Translations under genes and position numbers: made by a program
Notes under the pieces: model-generated
Database searches by the model: none
Told to the model about the DNA's origin: nothing
Seen by the model: only the letters and a program-made list of their open reading frames with translations
Shown: positions 54,190 through 64,000 of the stretch, piece by piece
How positions within the stretch are numbered: the stretch's first letter is position 1
Layout: every line of letters starts with the position of its first letter
NCBI GenBank assembly: GCA_014529385.2
Contig: CM043944.1
Span: 177,788,240-177,852,239 of the forward strand
Length of the DNA: 64,000 nucleotides
Direction of reading: 5' to 3'
Source of the DNA: Adiantum capillus-veneris
Taxonomy: Eukaryota > Streptophyta > Polypodiopsida > Polypodiales > Pteridaceae

Positions 54190-55030
54190 CCAGGTTTTGC
54201 ATGGCAGACGGCCGTTCCTGCCTACACACCACTACCTACTCCTCCGAGAGTCAGCCTAGTCGATACTCCTCGCTTCAGAGCACAGACTCCAGTGGAGACA
54301 CCTGACGTCTGTACCCCCATCAACATGCCCCTAGAGACCCCTACCGGGACACCCAAGTTCACGCATCACAGGCGAGAGGGCTTGCCTTACTTCGCCGACT
54401 TCAGCGGAGGCATCATCTTGGATGATGAAGGCAAGAAGGTGATCTTGCGCATGCGCGGTTTTTGCTCTCAGGTGTTTAGACACTACATACTACACACCTC
54501 AAGTGAAGTACCAAGTGAATTAAAATACGAAGTCATCAGCATGCTGCATGATGAGTTTCTTGTGTCAACATGGGATGACTGCTTCAATGAAGACTTGATG
54601 AAGGTTCGAATGCGCAAATATTGCAAGCACAAGCGTTCTGAAGTGAAAAAAGAAAAAAAGCATAGGTGGAACAGACTAGATTGGCTGGCCAAAAAAGATT
54701 GGAAGAATGCAAAGCAAGCAGCACACGAGAATCTTAACAAGTGGAAGCAACAAAAGGAGGCACCCAAAGCATGAGTAGAGACAAGGAGCTCGCAGCACTT
54801 GGGGAGCGGCGGGTGGGCATCATTTGAGGCCGATTTTGTAAGTGTTTTCACATTGCTCTTTAGGTTTGGTAGTTACATCTATTTGTACTTTTAAATTCTA
54901 ACATAATGGATTCTTTGTATGTTTTGAACAGTGGTCGATGACAGGACATGACCCCACATCGTACGAGAACGAGTACGCAGGCAGGAAGGTCTTAAACGTC
55001 CTGATGGACATTTTGAGTTCTCTCGGCGGC
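54190..55030 (+). pseudogene. CACTA accessory ORF (Transposase_24-like) with one intron
   Basis: A proline/threonine-rich start (TPLPTPPRVSLVDTPRFRAQ) leads into GIILDDEGKKVILRMRGFCS, ELKYEVISMLHDEFLVSTWD and the basic helical tail RWNRLDWLAKKDWKNAKQAA. The layout recalls the Transposase_24 (En/Spm) proteins that accompany TNP2 transposases; assignment is by pattern only. After a TGA at about 54772 the frame resumes (SSQHLGSGGWASFEADF) to an intron (54838-54931, GT...AG) and a second exon, WSMTGHDPTSYENEYAGRKV. The same exon-intron-exon pattern occurs at 23.5-24.0 kb inside the complete CACTA. Confidence 0.72.
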
Positions 55031-55039
55031 ATGGTTAGT

Positions 55040-56150
55040 ATTAGGATTTACTCTTTTCTATTGTTGTACTGTTTAATAAGAAGATTAAACTTACTTACAA
55101 TCTAAATTACTCTCTTAATTTTTAATATTTTGTTGATTACCTAATTAAGATTAGGGATATTAATCTAATTATTTATTAAGTCATATTAGGACTAAAATTA
55201 TTATTTTTGGTCTTAAATTAAGGTTAATTATACTAATTAAACTTAGATTGGTATAAGATAATTTTCAAAGCTATATTAGACTATCAAGAAGCTAGTAAAA
55301 TTATCTCTTAATTTTGTAATTAGCTTTTACAATTAATTAGGCAAAAATTAGGTATTTTAATCGAAAAACTAGAAGGAAACCACTTAGTTAGCTAAAAAAT
55401 TCTTAAGTTAATTATCACAATTAGAAAACACTACTAGAAACATAGGGTAATTACCTCATTAATAGATAATTAATCTAAGTATTTAATTAAGCTAAAATTA
55501 AAAAAATTAGCTTAAAATGAAAGAGGGAAATTACTAAATCATGTTACATAATTATATGCTATTTATCACAGTTGTTTTACATTATAAAAAAGGCATCATA
55601 ATTATCTTAAGGTTAGAGAAGTAATAGAGATATTTATCTAAGTCAAACTAGACTAATTCTAGTTGAAAATTAAAGGTGGAAATTAGATTATTGAGTTGGA
55701 AAATTAAAAGATAATTACCAAAGGTGTCAAAAATATCATTATCTACTTGTGATAATTATACCATAGTTAATTAGTTAGTTTAGAAAATTATAGCTGACCA
55801 AAAGTCCTTTTTTAGCTAAAGATTAATTAAAATAAATAGACTTTGAGAACAAAAGTTTCTAGGAAAATTACAGTAAGTGTAAACCAATGATATAAAGTTG
55901 ATCAAATGGAATCTTTAGGATAATATAAACTGAATAATTATTAAGCTCAAAATAAGCATACTCCAAGTTTAAAATTCAATGGCTAAAGAAGAAATTACTA
56001 GGTCAAGAATTTGCCAATTAAGACTAAAAATTTAACCTTGATTGGGTTAAGATTGAATACAAAGTTTAAGTCTAACTTTTGGATAATTTATAGATTAGAC
56101 GTCCTTTTTTATAAGGATAAAAAGTTATGGCACGTGAGAAAATTCTACAT
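55040..56150. other. AT-rich stretch, no gene
   Basis: Long AT-rich sequence dominated by TTAATTA and AAATTAG words. It directly follows the accessory ORF's second exon and may be a large intron of that gene, since 56150-56280 has an open acidic frame (SDNEDRAPKITRASHNDEVG). No coding signal lies inside. Confidence 0.5.
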
Positions 56151-56279
56151 CTGATAATGAGGACCGAGCTCCAAAAATAACCAGAGCGTCGCACAACGAT
56201 GAGGTCGGGCCTAGTAGTAGGTTGATTGATGAGAGTGTACAGGCCCCAGTGCTACAATAAATGCTAGATCAGTCCCAGG

Positions 56280-58200
56280 TGGGTCCTCGTTATAATTAAG
56301 TTTAGTTCATTTGAATTTTCTTTAATTATTAACATTGCATACCTAAAGAGAGAGTAAGGAATTAGAAAAAGTAAAACTGGCCGAAACGGAAGATTTCTTC
56401 CAAGAAATCCCGCGAGCACTTGTTTGTAAACTCGGAAGGAAATGTTTGGGATAAGGCTGGTTGACTTAGGAAAGAATGATTCGTCATCCTTAAGACAGCT
56501 TGTCTCAAGACACCTCTCATTCCTTGGAATATTTTCAGTTCAGGTGATGAGTAATGATGGTTGGTCAGCTAGTGAGGAGTCAGTTTTTCCCATGTACATG
56601 GAGTCTGTACATCCTACCGGTGTATGTTTGTGGATACTAATTAGGGTATTGGTTGTATCCTAGGGGAGCTGCCCGGTTGTATGGAAATTGATACTAGTGT
56701 ATGGGTGCCTGAACTTTTGGGTGATGGGTTTCCACCCTGTTTATAAATAAGGAAGGATGTTGTTTATTCACCCATGTATAGGTGTGCTTGAGACAAGTGG
56801 AGTACGTGTCAAAAAAATTTCAATATATACTATAAGTGATGGTACCTTGTCTTAAGTCTAAAGATGTGACGAGACACAGGAATACAACAACTGAATAACA
56901 GAAATTTGCAAGTACACAGAGTAGACGCAGGAAATCAGAGATGTATATATGAAATCAATTCCCGAGTACAAGAAGATCGTAGCTCGTATCAACCTCCCGA
57001 CCACTCCCGAGCTATCTCACTCTTAATATGTGCATAGTTCTCAATCGCACTCTCACTCTCCCTCTCAATCTCAATCTCACTCCCAATCTCAATCACAAGG
57101 CGCCTTCCTGTAGAATAGCCTTCTTCTCCACAGGCTGTCTTCTTCACGCGAGGCCAAAAAGTGGCTATTTTCGTCCCTCTCTTAGTCTTTAGCAAAAATG
57201 GTCCAAAATAGGTTCCGAAAAGAGATGTCCTGCATTCAAACGCATAAGAACCACAAAACACAACCCACACTCGCAACTTGGTAAGTTTTTGGCCATTTTC
57301 AGCGAGCCATAACTCCCAAACGATTCAGAATTTGATCGGGTTCGTCTCACATGAATTTGTTCGTCTCATTGAGCTCTTCGAAAGTCATGAGACGCAAAAA
57401 ATCCATATCCTACTCAATTTGCCCAAAAATTTACCCGCAAGTTAGCACTTTTCACAAAAACTGTCTAAAACAGCATTTTCTCACTTTTTCTCTAATCTAC
57501 GGGCTGAAACGGGCAGCAAAATTCAGGAACCAGCAAAAACACAAAGAAGCATTATTTTTCCTCGTGTTGAGGTCTACAAGTGCTACATACAAAACTTTTC
57601 CAAATTTTGACCATAGTACCCTCGAAACTGGCTCCCGAGGGGTGTCTCGGGTCAAAATTTGAAACTTCACGAGAACGATTAAAATGAAATCCTATACTGT
57701 GGAAAAACACTGGAATGAACAAAATGTACTCTATACAAAAATATTCATCAAAACTTTGCAGAATAATTCCTATTACAAAAGATGTTTGTTTTCTAAAAGA
57801 TTGTTTTCAATGCTTATTTCAATTAATTGTCTTAATGAATAGCTATGATAAAAAGTTAAAAAGGAAATCCATTATTTTAAGTGTTAAAACACATGTGGTA
57901 GTAATTAGGAGACAAAAGGATCATATGTGAGTGCGGGGTGGTAAGTGGGGATTGACTAAGGTTGTCAATCATGGATGGGTGGACCTGATTAATCAGATAA
58001 CTATCCATTCCCGTACACTAAAATCATTTAATAAACTTCTCCAATCGGAAGAGGAATTCACCAATAGCTTTGTCCCCACATCTGTTAGAGGGAAAAAAGT
58101 GCTAACTGAGAATAGCTTAGCCCAAATTTTGAAAGTTATAGGGATGAAACAGTCTTAGATTCTTAAATATTGTCTCGTTTTTGCTATGAGACAGGAGTAG
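56280..58200. other. No recognised gene; possible LTR-like promoter
   Basis: TTTATAAATAAGG at about 56740 resembles a TATA box on the plus strand. A CTCAATCT low-complexity run lies near 57050-57100. Two plus-strand frames at 57715-57930 and 57931-58158 (75 codons, MRGGKWGLTKVVNHGWVDLI) match nothing I know. Confidence 0.35.
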
Positions 58201-58278
58201 GTCTTCCTCTAGGGCTATAGACCCAATCCATTGTTTATGGTAAAAGTCTATTTCTTGGATTTTTCTTGTTTGGAAACT

Positions 58279-60670
58279 CTAACTTTTCAATAGGCCTAGA
58301 GACATGTCAAGGACCCCATCCCCATCTTGCTCTTGGTGGGTTGGGGGATTTGACAGACAAGCCATAGTTCCACTTGGCTCTTTGTAATATATAGGTACAG
58401 GTGCTAAGGCTTGTTCCTCCGGTTCTTCCATAGTGGGCGTATACCTCACACCTATTGGTCTTGCTCTTGAGAGTGGTGGTTGTTGCCCTAAAACTAGTTG
58501 TGGTCTCTCAACCCCTATTGGTCCTGGCAAATTCCTTGTTATATATATAGGCATTGGTGGTATTTGAGGCAGTGCTCCTTGTGCTTAGGGAACATACTGT
58601 CATTCTCTCACATAACCCTCATTGTAGTAGCATTCCTCAGTCACGTCATTCGTCCATTTCTGTTTGATGGCACACCACTTTTAGTTGCTTAGTCTCTGGT
58701 TTAGCAAATGGACTAGTCCTCTTCAGCATCTCCTCTATGAGTCGCTCTTGATTTACCTCTGGTTTGTTTTGTTGTGCTCATTTCATGGACTTAGTTCCAC
58801 TTTGTTGAGATGATGAATCATCATCTCTCTCTTTGATCTCCATCCTTGTAGATCGCACAATTATCTACTAGGAATAAAGCCTCTTTGCTTGACTCATTCA
58901 GAGTGGGCCTTTTCTTCATATACAAATTCTTTTGAAGGTCTTCATTTCTTCATCCTTGGAAAAATATCAACATGAGTCGGGATTGAGTAGGTAATCCTTT
59001 CATTGGGTAAAGTTTTACTTATCATTTCAATTGTAGGGTTTCCTTCTTGACAGATTCTCCCTCTTTTTGCTTGATCTTATGGATTTTAGAGACACTATTG
59101 TTGGTTATCCGTCTTTGAGAGAATTCCTCCACAAATTCATCAAAATCTTGCCTCTCAATAGAATCAAACCATGTGGCGGCGTCTTCCTCCAAGGTAAGCC
59201 AAATCCTGCAAAATGTGTATCAAAGTCCTTGACCTCTTCCGCTCGGATCACTCTCAACTTAACATTGCCACGTGGTCTCCAGGGTCTCTTTCCCCTGAAT
59301 ATTTTTTGTATACTCATTTCTAGACTTGAGAGGGTCTAGCACATTAGTGATCTGCCAGCCTGACTATGGAATATCCTCGTCCTTTTCCCCTTACAGGGTC
59401 CTGTTCATGTCTCAATCTTTTGTCAACTACTTCTTCCATCCTGTATCCTCTATCTGTCCTTTCAACAGGTGGTTCCTTGTGTGGTCCGCACTTTTGTTGG
59501 TCCCTTGCTCTCCTTGGGATAAGAGTAAGAATAAGTGGGCATTGATGATACTATAGGGGTCACATATGATACGTTTGTAATAGGGACTTCTCCTCTATAG
59601 AAATCTTGTTCCCTTGTTACTGTGGTCGCAACCAAGATTGCAACGTTTTAGGATTTGGGTTGAGATATGAAGGAAAAATTGGGGTTTCTACCATTCTAGC
59701 TTGCCTAGTTAAAAATATGGCCGTATCCTCTATTTGCTCAAAGGGATTGGTAGAATTTCTAGAGGTAGGGTTTAGTCCTTAAGTTGCAACAAAATCTGAG
59801 GTAATTATTCCAGTGACTATCAATCTCGCTACCTCCGCTTTCTCTTTCGGCACATATTGCCGTCCGTATGTGTCAACATATATTATGACACTCCCTTCAC
59901 ATCATTCATACAAGAACAAGTTGCAAAAAAATCTGAGGTAATTATTCCAGTGACTATCAATCTCGCTACCTCCGCTTTCTCTTTCTGCACATACTGCCGT
60001 CCGTATGTGTCAACATATATTATGACACTCCCTTCACCTCATTCATACAAGAACAAGTGTAAAGTCTTTTTTGTGCTTAACTCAAAGGTGTAAGGTGCTA
60101 GACATCGGAAATAGGTTTTGACTCTCCGTTCAGGTATTCGTAGGTTCCTACCATTCTTTGGCTGGTCACCACTTTAGTCACCTTCTTAACAAACACCATG
60201 ATGGACATAGGAAGATCTATCCGAGTAGGTATTTTGGTGATTTCAGAAACCGTCTTCCCTTTTACCACATTGTTCCTGTATTTATTATAGTTCTTTGGAT
60301 CCTTAACAATGAGGTGATGTATTCCCTCATCATCACAAAATCCATCCCCATAATCATAAACTAGAAGGGTGTCCACTCCTTTGGCTGGTTTTTCCTCAAT
60401 ACATATGATCTTACATCCCCTTTCATCAGCATACACTAGAGCCTCATGGGCATTTGGTCCTTCTAAGTAAAGGGTTGTAAACCTAATTATCCATGTGGGG
60501 TTAGAGGTGCTACCTCCTCCTACTTGGCTTGGTTGGTTAACATTGGTTTTTTGAACAGCCATGAGGTAAATAGATTGTTTAGAAGATGTGTCAGTCCCAG
60601 TACCGTCTTCTGTAATTGGTTCTAGTGGATCTATTCTCGCTTGGGTCACACTCTCCTCATCAGTAGACAC
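58279..60670 (-). pseudogene. Ty3/gypsy gag of element 2 (relative of the 9.5-11.8 kb gag)
   Basis: 60670-60098 (190 codons) is the N-terminal region with RIDPLEPITEDGTGTDTSSK, parallel to LPPLEPILEE in element 1. The capsid core at about 59230-59050 reads LTLEEDAATWFDSIERQDFD and EFVEEFSQRRITNNSVSKIH, aligning with the element 1 core. 58990-58850 reads LMLIFFQG...EDLQKNLYMK and SSKEALFLVDNCAIYKDGD. 58554-58279 is a proline-rich tail. Frames change several times. No polymerase is found downstream before 58200, just as in element 1. Capsid protein for element particles is the expected role. Confidence 0.82.
59781..60054. repeat. 137-bp tandem duplication in element 2
   Basis: AAGTTGCAA..AATCTGAGGT at 59781 recurs at 59918, followed in both by AATTATTCCAGTGACTATCA and CGTCCGTATGTGTCAACATA. 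Only about five bases differ, so it is recent relative to the gag decay. Confidence 0.93.
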
Positions 60671-61124
60671 TAAGCTGACCTGGTCTCCTTGTGATTGCTA
60701 GTCTCTTTGGATATTTCTTCCTGATCTTAAAGACATCAACACCTTAGCACACAACTATCAATCCAAACCTTTACCTCAAAAGTTCTCTCTGTAATTTCTT
60801 ATTCTGGATATTCTTTCAGCTCTCTAATTGGTTGACTAATTGTACTTCCGATTGGTCTTGACTTGCTGGACCTTGCTGATGGCCATCTACACAAACCTTT
60901 AGACTCTGCAAATCTTTGCCAAATAGTCATTCTCACTTTTGAAATATTTAGTACTGATTAGTAAGACCATGGAGGTACTTTTCATCCGAAGTTTGTTTTG
61001 GACAGGGTTGGTTTCCTATGTGTGTTCTTATTACTAATTTGACTGGTAAAATGGGCTGTTAGAGTTGATTTGAACAATCTAACAGGCTCAATCCAATCAA
61101 ATAAGCTCTAATTCTGGCCCTTAG

Positions 61125-61144
61125 ACATTATACACGTATAATGT
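61125..61144. repeat. Leader palindrome, element 2, copy 1
   Basis: ACATTATACACGTATAATGT: 9-bp arms and a mismatched centre. Confidence 0.95.
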
Positions 61145-61406
61145 CTATCTGGCAAGAGAGAAGATTTATTCTCTAGATATTCTCTATCATGCAAGTAACT
61201 TTCACAATCTTTCAAGATTGAAATTGATCCAATTTTGTGCAAGTTATACCCAGATCGGGTGTGCATAATTTTTGGAATGTTTGTTGGTCTTTTCAAGCTC
61301 AAAAGTTGGTCCAAATGCAATGGAATTTAGGCTATGGACTCCTTAAATGATTTAGGGCACTAGGAAGCACTTACTTGTACAATTTGACTCTACTCTAGTA
61401 CAAAAC

Positions 61407-61426
61407 ACATCATACACATATGATGT
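61407..61426. repeat. Leader palindrome, element 2, copy 2
   Basis: ACATCATACACATATGATGT: 8-bp perfect arms. Compared with copy 1, both arms changed in step (TTAT to TCAT and ATAA to ATGA), keeping the pairing. Confidence 0.95.
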
Positions 61427-61691
61427 ATTTTCCCTCAGATTAGACTTCTATTTTTGTCCAAGGATGTCCTCTATGAGTACACCAAGTATATATGCTCAAA
61501 ATCAGGTTTTTATGTCAATTTTACACTAATTCACCACTTTTCATGGTTATCGGCTAGAATTTGTAAAATTCTCTTTAAACGTCATGTTGGTTCTCCAAAT
61601 GATGTGAAACCTTGCAATAAATCTTAGAACTACCATCCAAGTGCTATAGTGATGCCAGTTATGCAGATCAACACCCAAATCTAAGCTAGAT

Positions 61692-61711
61692 ACATCATAG
61701 GAGTATGATGT
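61692..61711. repeat. Leader palindrome, element 2, copy 3
   Basis: ACATCATAGGAGTATGATGT: 8-bp perfect arms around GGAG. Confidence 0.95.
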
Positions 61712-61980
61712 CTATCATCTCAGATTTCAGATGTGTTTCTATTCTAAGTTTCCCTTATTATTAGCAACATGTACATGTGTTTAAGACAAGATTTAAAGCT
61801 CAAAATTGTCAACAAACACAAGCTTTTTCTTTTCGGTCCACAAACAGTCCATCTTTTGACTTTTCATCCTCAATTCTATGCCAAAACTCCTTACTTTAGG
61901 TGTTACTAGGGTACAATGACCCTTTTGAACACATTGGTATAGTCAGTTTTCACAATTTTGGTCTCTTTTTATCCCTTGAG

Positions 61981-62000
61981 ACATTATACATGTATAATGT
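61981..62000. repeat. Leader palindrome, element 2, copy 4 (perfect)
   Basis: ACATTATACATGTATAATGT is its own reverse complement. Confidence 0.97.
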
Positions 62001-62500
62001 GTAGCTTTGCAAATTTGAGATTTTTATGTGTAGAGCCCTTCCAAATGTCTTCTTATGTTCTCAGAAACCCTCAGCCATGCATAACCGTTTTGTGAACTTT
62101 GTTTTTTCAATGTTTTGACTAAGAATCAAATTCTTTTGAAGATTTGAATGCAAAAAAAATTCAAGAAAATCTTCATTGATGGAGAACTCTAGATCAAGAT
62201 CAAATCATCTACCTAAAGCTACTCCTAAACATAAAAAATGGGATTTTGTGATTGTGAGTAGAAAAACACTTAACGGCCACACAATGGCTAGCTAGTTCTT
62301 TTATCACCTCATCAACCACTCAAATACCAAAAAATATACAAATCCAAACTAAAAACCATCTACACGGGTGATAAGGCAGGGCAAGCGCTCCTTAGCACCT
62401 CTCTTTGGATCCTAACTAAGCTAAGATAAAAAGAATACCCTAGAAAATTAGAGGGACTCCCACCTCATAGGATTAGTCTAAGGTCACCCACCTAGGGCTT

Positions 62501-62520
62501 CATCCCCAGCAGTGGCACCA
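62501..62520 (-). promoter_or_regulatory. Primer-binding site of gypsy element 2
   Basis: TGGTGCCACTGCTGGGGATG on the minus strand, one base after the LTR end GCCAACA. It is a close relative of the site at 13722-13741. Confidence 0.78.
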
Positions 62521-63138
62521 ATGTTGGCAGCTATGTCGCGGGCGGATGCTAGCATAACGAGAACAAAACCAACAGCTCTATGTCATCCAAGGACAAATCT
62601 TAACCTGTAGGCACATGGAAACAAGAAGATGGATGTCAAGCACCTTTTTGACCTTCAAAGACAATCTCTACTCAAAAATGAAATCTAAACGCTCTATGAA
62701 CGAGTAAAAGCAACTCAACCTATGATGCTCATGCTATCCAAAACTATATCAAATGCATTTGAAATGTCATGAAACTCATAGGACACGCTCTCCTCATCAA
62801 GAGATCAATAAACTATGGACTATGACTTGGTATCCTACCTCAAACCACCTCATGCGACAATCGCGAGTAAAGACAGGAAACAAAATACAGATCATTATTT
62901 TTTGTTGTGCATGGTTCTAATCTATAGCTCTACTCGCCGTGAACCCATAGCTATAAAGAAATCACCAAGCTGACACACAGCTTGAAATAAAACTCACCCA
63001 GAAGCTCGTAGGAACTCGCTTTGCGACGACATCCAAATTTTGAAAAACTGGCGTTCAATGGAAGCCCTAGATGTTGCTAAAATATTGGTGGTGTCGCTTT
63101 TGAAATGGAGGTTCCATAGAGCGCGTAGGGAAGAGTGG

Positions 63139-63141
<3 letters not shown>

Positions 63142-63198
<57 letters not shown>
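63142..63198. repeat. (CT)n microsatellite
   Basis: About 28 uninterrupted CT units. Confidence 0.97.
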
Positions 63199-63201
<3 letters not shown>

Positions 63202-63283
63202 ACACAATGCATAGTAAACTTTGGATTTGATTAATTCAAAGTTGGCTTAGAGTTACAAAAATTAGCTTATGTATAGTTCCTCA

Positions 63284-63718
63284 CTAGAGGCTTGTTCCCA
63301 TAAAAAATATCGTCCACTGAAATATCACAAAAATGTCATTCCGCTTCAAAAATAATGTACGAAAAAGGTTGGGAAAGCTCCTTCTATGTTTGGCCGTCAA
63401 CAGCATAAAAACTCCCTGTTTGGCATTCCAATCTTTGAAATGGATCTTTTCATTTGTGGATTCCTTTGTGTGATGAATATTCTTAAGCTTGATCACCCAA
63501 GCAAGTTGCACACCTTCCCATGGCTTAGATGTAGCGTTTCGCATGATGGATACCCTTTTGGGAAATTTGTCACTCAAATTGCATATTTTTGAGAGGAGAT
63601 GGTCAGAGACAATTGTCCTTGACATTTGACCATATATTTTGGACGTAGTTGATGGTATGTCGATGATGCTCGTGAAGTTTGGTGTCAAACGGACGGACTG
63701 TTTGGCTGTGAGAGTCAT
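63284..63718 (-). CDS. Unrecognised 144-codon ORF
   Basis: The frame (MTLTAKQSVRLTPNFTSIID ... WTIFFMGTSL) has no stop and no domain I recognise. A related-looking minus frame upstream (FLELVEDNGEKSFQNATKF, about 63890-63825) could belong to the same broken gene, separated by a shift. It may be part of an unidentified element or a host gene fragment extending past the window edge. Confidence 0.3.
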   Translation of the reverse strand: MTLTAKQSVRLTPNFTSIIDIPSTTSKIYGQMSRTIVSDHLLSKICNLSDKFPKRVSIMRNATSKPWEGVQLAWVIKLKNIHHTKESTNEKIHFKDWNAKQGVFMLLTAKHRRSFPNLFRTLFLKRNDIFVIFQWTIFFMGTSL

Positions 63719-64000
63719 ATGATGCTCAGTGTGTTCAAAGCCTAGCTCAATGTTTTGACCTTCTTCTGGCAGTTGTCCCTGGAGGAAATTGTCTTGTAGA
63801 TGACCTCAAGGAGCACCTACTCCTGAAATTTAGTGGCATTCTGAAAACTTTTTTCCCCATTGTCTTCTACAAGCTCCAAGAAGTTAGGGTTTTTTGACTG
63901 GCCTAAACCAGCATAGGAGGTCATAGACATGTTCCTCTAGGATTGGGCTAACCCCCTATCAAGTCTTGTAACTATCAGGTTTGTAGTTGTTGCATTATGG

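Larger units (their letters stand above)
60671..62500 (-). other. Long leader of gypsy element 2 with ~285-bp periodic palindromes
   Basis: About 1.8 kb between gag and primer site without a gene. Palindromic blocks lie at 61125, 61407, 61692 and 61981 (intervals 282, 285, 289). Flanking text is loosely similar between units (for example TCTAGAT, CTCAGATT, TTTGAGATT after each block), so the leader appears to be four decayed tandem units. Confidence 0.72.
62522..64000 (-). repeat. LTR of gypsy element 2, outer end uncertain, may run out of window
   Basis: Starts TGTTGGCAGC on the plus strand beside the primer site. It shares short blocks with the LTR of element 1. It contains a (CT)n tract at 63142-63198. 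The true outer end is not visible; the LTR may stop before the unrecognised sequence at 63200-64000. Confidence 0.45.

Noticed and set aside
57715-58158. Two adjacent plus-strand frames as a possible organellar or host gene
   Set aside because: No motif was recognised and codon content is ordinary AT-rich, so I leave it as unassigned sequence.
1-64000. tRNA, rRNA or microRNA genes
   Set aside because: No cloverleaf with A/B boxes, no rRNA core sequence and no recognised miRNA was found by eye. The satellite hairpins were kept as repeats because nothing shows processing.

Overview
The window is nuclear DNA of a large, repeat-dominated plant genome. The evidence is two related Ty3/gypsy gag regions with long leaders, a third gypsy element, a Ty1/copia element primed by initiator tRNA-Met, En/Spm (CACTA) transposons, a hAT, an L1-type LINE, and long (GA)n arrays. 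Penelope-like reverse transcriptases point to a fern, gymnosperm or other non-angiosperm lineage, but the species cannot be settled from sequence alone. I recognise no intact host gene, no tRNA or rRNA, and no organellar insertion.

Layout. 1-6.1 kb is a repeat field built on a 20-bp motif, ending in ~430-bp higher-order units. 6.2-9.5 kb is a minus-strand gypsy element (gag, leader, primer site, LTR) cut short after gag. 9.5-14.5 kb is a second minus-strand gypsy element (gag, 2-kb leader with periodic palindromes, primer site, LTR). 15.5-30.95 kb is one Penelope-like element (minus) split by two later insertions: a 7,952-bp CACTA transposon (16886-24837, TSD AAA) and a 5,482-bp copia element (25087-30568, TSD AACCT). 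Removing each insertion with one TSD copy restores the Penelope reading frame. The CACTA carries a ~172-bp satellite array with hairpins and gene fragments from a LINE and another CACTA. The copia has an internal 1.05-kb inversion of its leader and gag start. 31.5-34.2 kb is a second Penelope-like copy in the opposite orientation.

36.5-40.6 kb is an L1-type LINE (minus) with coiled-coil ORF1 and endonuclease/RT. 41.1-43.9 kb (plus) holds an unusual kinase pseudogene, an unrecognised ORF and a RING-H2 ORF. 44.2-46.4 kb is a BED/DUF659 hAT transposase (minus). 47.2-48.3 kb is a gypsy integrase fragment, 50.2-50.8 kb a SWIM zinc-finger fragment, and 52.1-55.0 kb a second CACTA (TNP2-like transposase and an accessory ORF with an intron). 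58.2-64 kb is another member of the 9.5-14.5 kb gypsy group, again with periodic leader palindromes but of different sequence.

Almost every coding region is broken by stops or frameshifts, so the window is a record of nested transposition. The most unusual signals are the ~280-bp-spaced palindromes in the leaders of two gypsy elements, the hairpin satellite inside the CACTA, the inversion inside the copia, and the kinase/RING cluster.
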